This document shows positions 63,438 through 64,000 of a stretch of DNA of 64,000 bases, in pieces. The DNA is taken from assembly GCA_003506435.1 (NCBI GenBank), contig DOAQ01000046.1:62001-126000 (forward strand), written 5' to 3'. Positions within the stretch are counted from its first letter, which is position 1; each line of letters starts with the position of its first letter. The position numbers and the translations under genes were made by a program. Under the pieces are notes generated by a model. The model saw only the letters and a list, made by a program, of their open reading frames with translations, searched no databases and was not told where the DNA came from. This DNA comes from Prolixibacteraceae bacterium. GTDB taxonomy: Bacteria; Bacteroidota; Bacteroidia; Bacteroidales; Prolixibacteraceae.

Positions 63438-64000
63438 TTATTTACCACCTGTTTTACCCACCCAGTATCCATATCCTGAAACATCAAGTCCATCAGCAAT
63501 ATCTCCACCTATAATTTTATCTTTTATAATTATCGTACAAGGTTTATTATTGATATCCTTGACACCTTCGACATGAACCCGTAACGGAGTTTTAGACAGA
63601 TTTATAACTACGAATATTTTTTCATTCCCAAACTCCCGGGAATACGAAAGTACCGATTGAGGCTGATCATTGGAAAGCCACTTTACATTTCCATCAACTA
63701 AAGCTTTTTCTGTCTTCCTTATTTCACACAACTTTTTAAGAAAATCGAAACGCAACTGACCTGCGAGATTTTCGCCGTTAGCCCAATATATTGGAGCCCG
63801 TCCAAAAATGCTATGTCGTGCAGTATCGGCAACCTCTTGTCCATTGTATATAAACGGGATACCGTTAAGCGTAAACAGATGCACAAAAGTTGCATTACAA
63901 CCATCAAACCCCCAGTCTCTTTCTCTGCGATTGTACCAATCATCATTTGATAAATCATGATTGTCAAAATAACGGATAAACCGTGCCCCCTGAGGCCATT
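63438..64000 (-). CDS. Alpha-amylase-family glycoside hydrolase GH13 (partial, C-terminal part)
   Basis: The visible 187 codons are the end of a GH13 enzyme; the start lies beyond base 64000. The frame reads through the edge as WPQGARFIRYFDNHD, where FDNHD is conserved region IV with the catalytic-site His-Asp. VHLFTLNGIPFIYNGQE is the end of the barrel, and a C-terminal beta domain follows (NEKIFVVINLSKTPLRVH). There is no frameshift. It acts on alpha-glucans or related sugars, in or outside the cell; the signal cannot be seen. It is the first gene of the acid-sugar run in view. Confidence 0.88.
   Translation of the reverse strand, partial: WPQGARFIRYFDNHDLSNDDWYNRRERDWGFDGCNATFVHLFTLNGIPFIYNGQEVADTARHSIFGRAPIYWANGENLAGQLRFDFLKKLCEIRKTEKALVDGNVKWLSNDQPQSVLSYSREFGNEKIFVVINLSKTPLRVHVEGVKDINNKPCTIIIKDKIIGGDIADGLDVSGYGYWVGKTGGK

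Overview
The window looks like a chromosomal segment of a Bacteroidota bacterium, plausibly Marinilabiliales/Prolixibacteraceae-like. The evidence is a Bacteroidota-type promoter (TTTG-N19-TAnnTTTG, best at 48966-48996), the Bacteroidota form of RNA polymerase omega, the block bamD-rpoZ-coaBC-DUF4835(PorD-like)-recN, a PPi-dependent phosphofructokinase, a MraY/WecA-type transferase and many SusCD-free sugar operons. The order name is an inference; the phylum is much safer. Most genes lie on the minus strand.

Region 1 (1-11286) is a complete myo-inositol catabolic operon read right to left: aldolase (iolJ), iolB, iolC, iolD, a sodium/solute symporter, methylmalonate-semialdehyde dehydrogenase (iolA/mmsA), iolE and the start of iolG, which runs off the left edge. 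Upstream sit a LacI-type regulator and a HAD phosphatase. A 10+10 bp LacI-style palindrome at 9484-9505 lies in front of the operon. FabI follows on the plus strand.

Region 2 (12698-23100) is accessory. It holds a three-gene restriction-modification-like defence cassette: an XRE regulator, a PLD-nuclease/SNF2-type helicase and an Eco57I-like adenine methylase with an AT-rich recognition domain. After it come a cluster of strong palindromic repeats, a frameshifted PIN toxin with an antitoxin-like partner, a Crp/Fnr regulator with an alpha/beta hydrolase, and a MITE-like hairpin.

Region 3 (23102-33768) is mostly housekeeping: TPR proteins, a RelA/SpoT protein with a degraded hydrolase site, ferritin, dnaX, glutathione peroxidase, a PKD lipoprotein, a family 2 glycosyltransferase and PPi-phosphofructokinase. 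dnaX is split by a -1 shift at a run of ten A.

Region 4 (34093-43533) is the second accessory block: an HrgA-like HARE-HTH/PD-(D/E)XK protein, two copies of a 179-bp structured repeat, then a 2409-residue dimodular NRPS (C-A-T-C-A-T-R) with its own Sfp-type phosphopantetheinyl transferase. The reductive release domain predicts a dipeptide aldehyde, alcohol or pyrazinone. This pair is the best candidate for an undescribed system.

Region 5 (43815-53336) is core: recN, a PorD-like protein, coaBC (also split at a run of ten A), rpoZ, bamD, then divergently an alpha-oxoamine synthase, thioredoxin reductase, tRNA-Pro(GGG) and a WecA/TagO-like transferase. Region 6 (53714-64000) is an acid-sugar/hemicellulose locus: GH13, MFS transporter, GH10 xylanase, glucarate-dehydratase-like enolase, IclR regulator, SMP-30 lactonase, SDR, RraA-like aldolase and a secreted FAD oxidoreductase.
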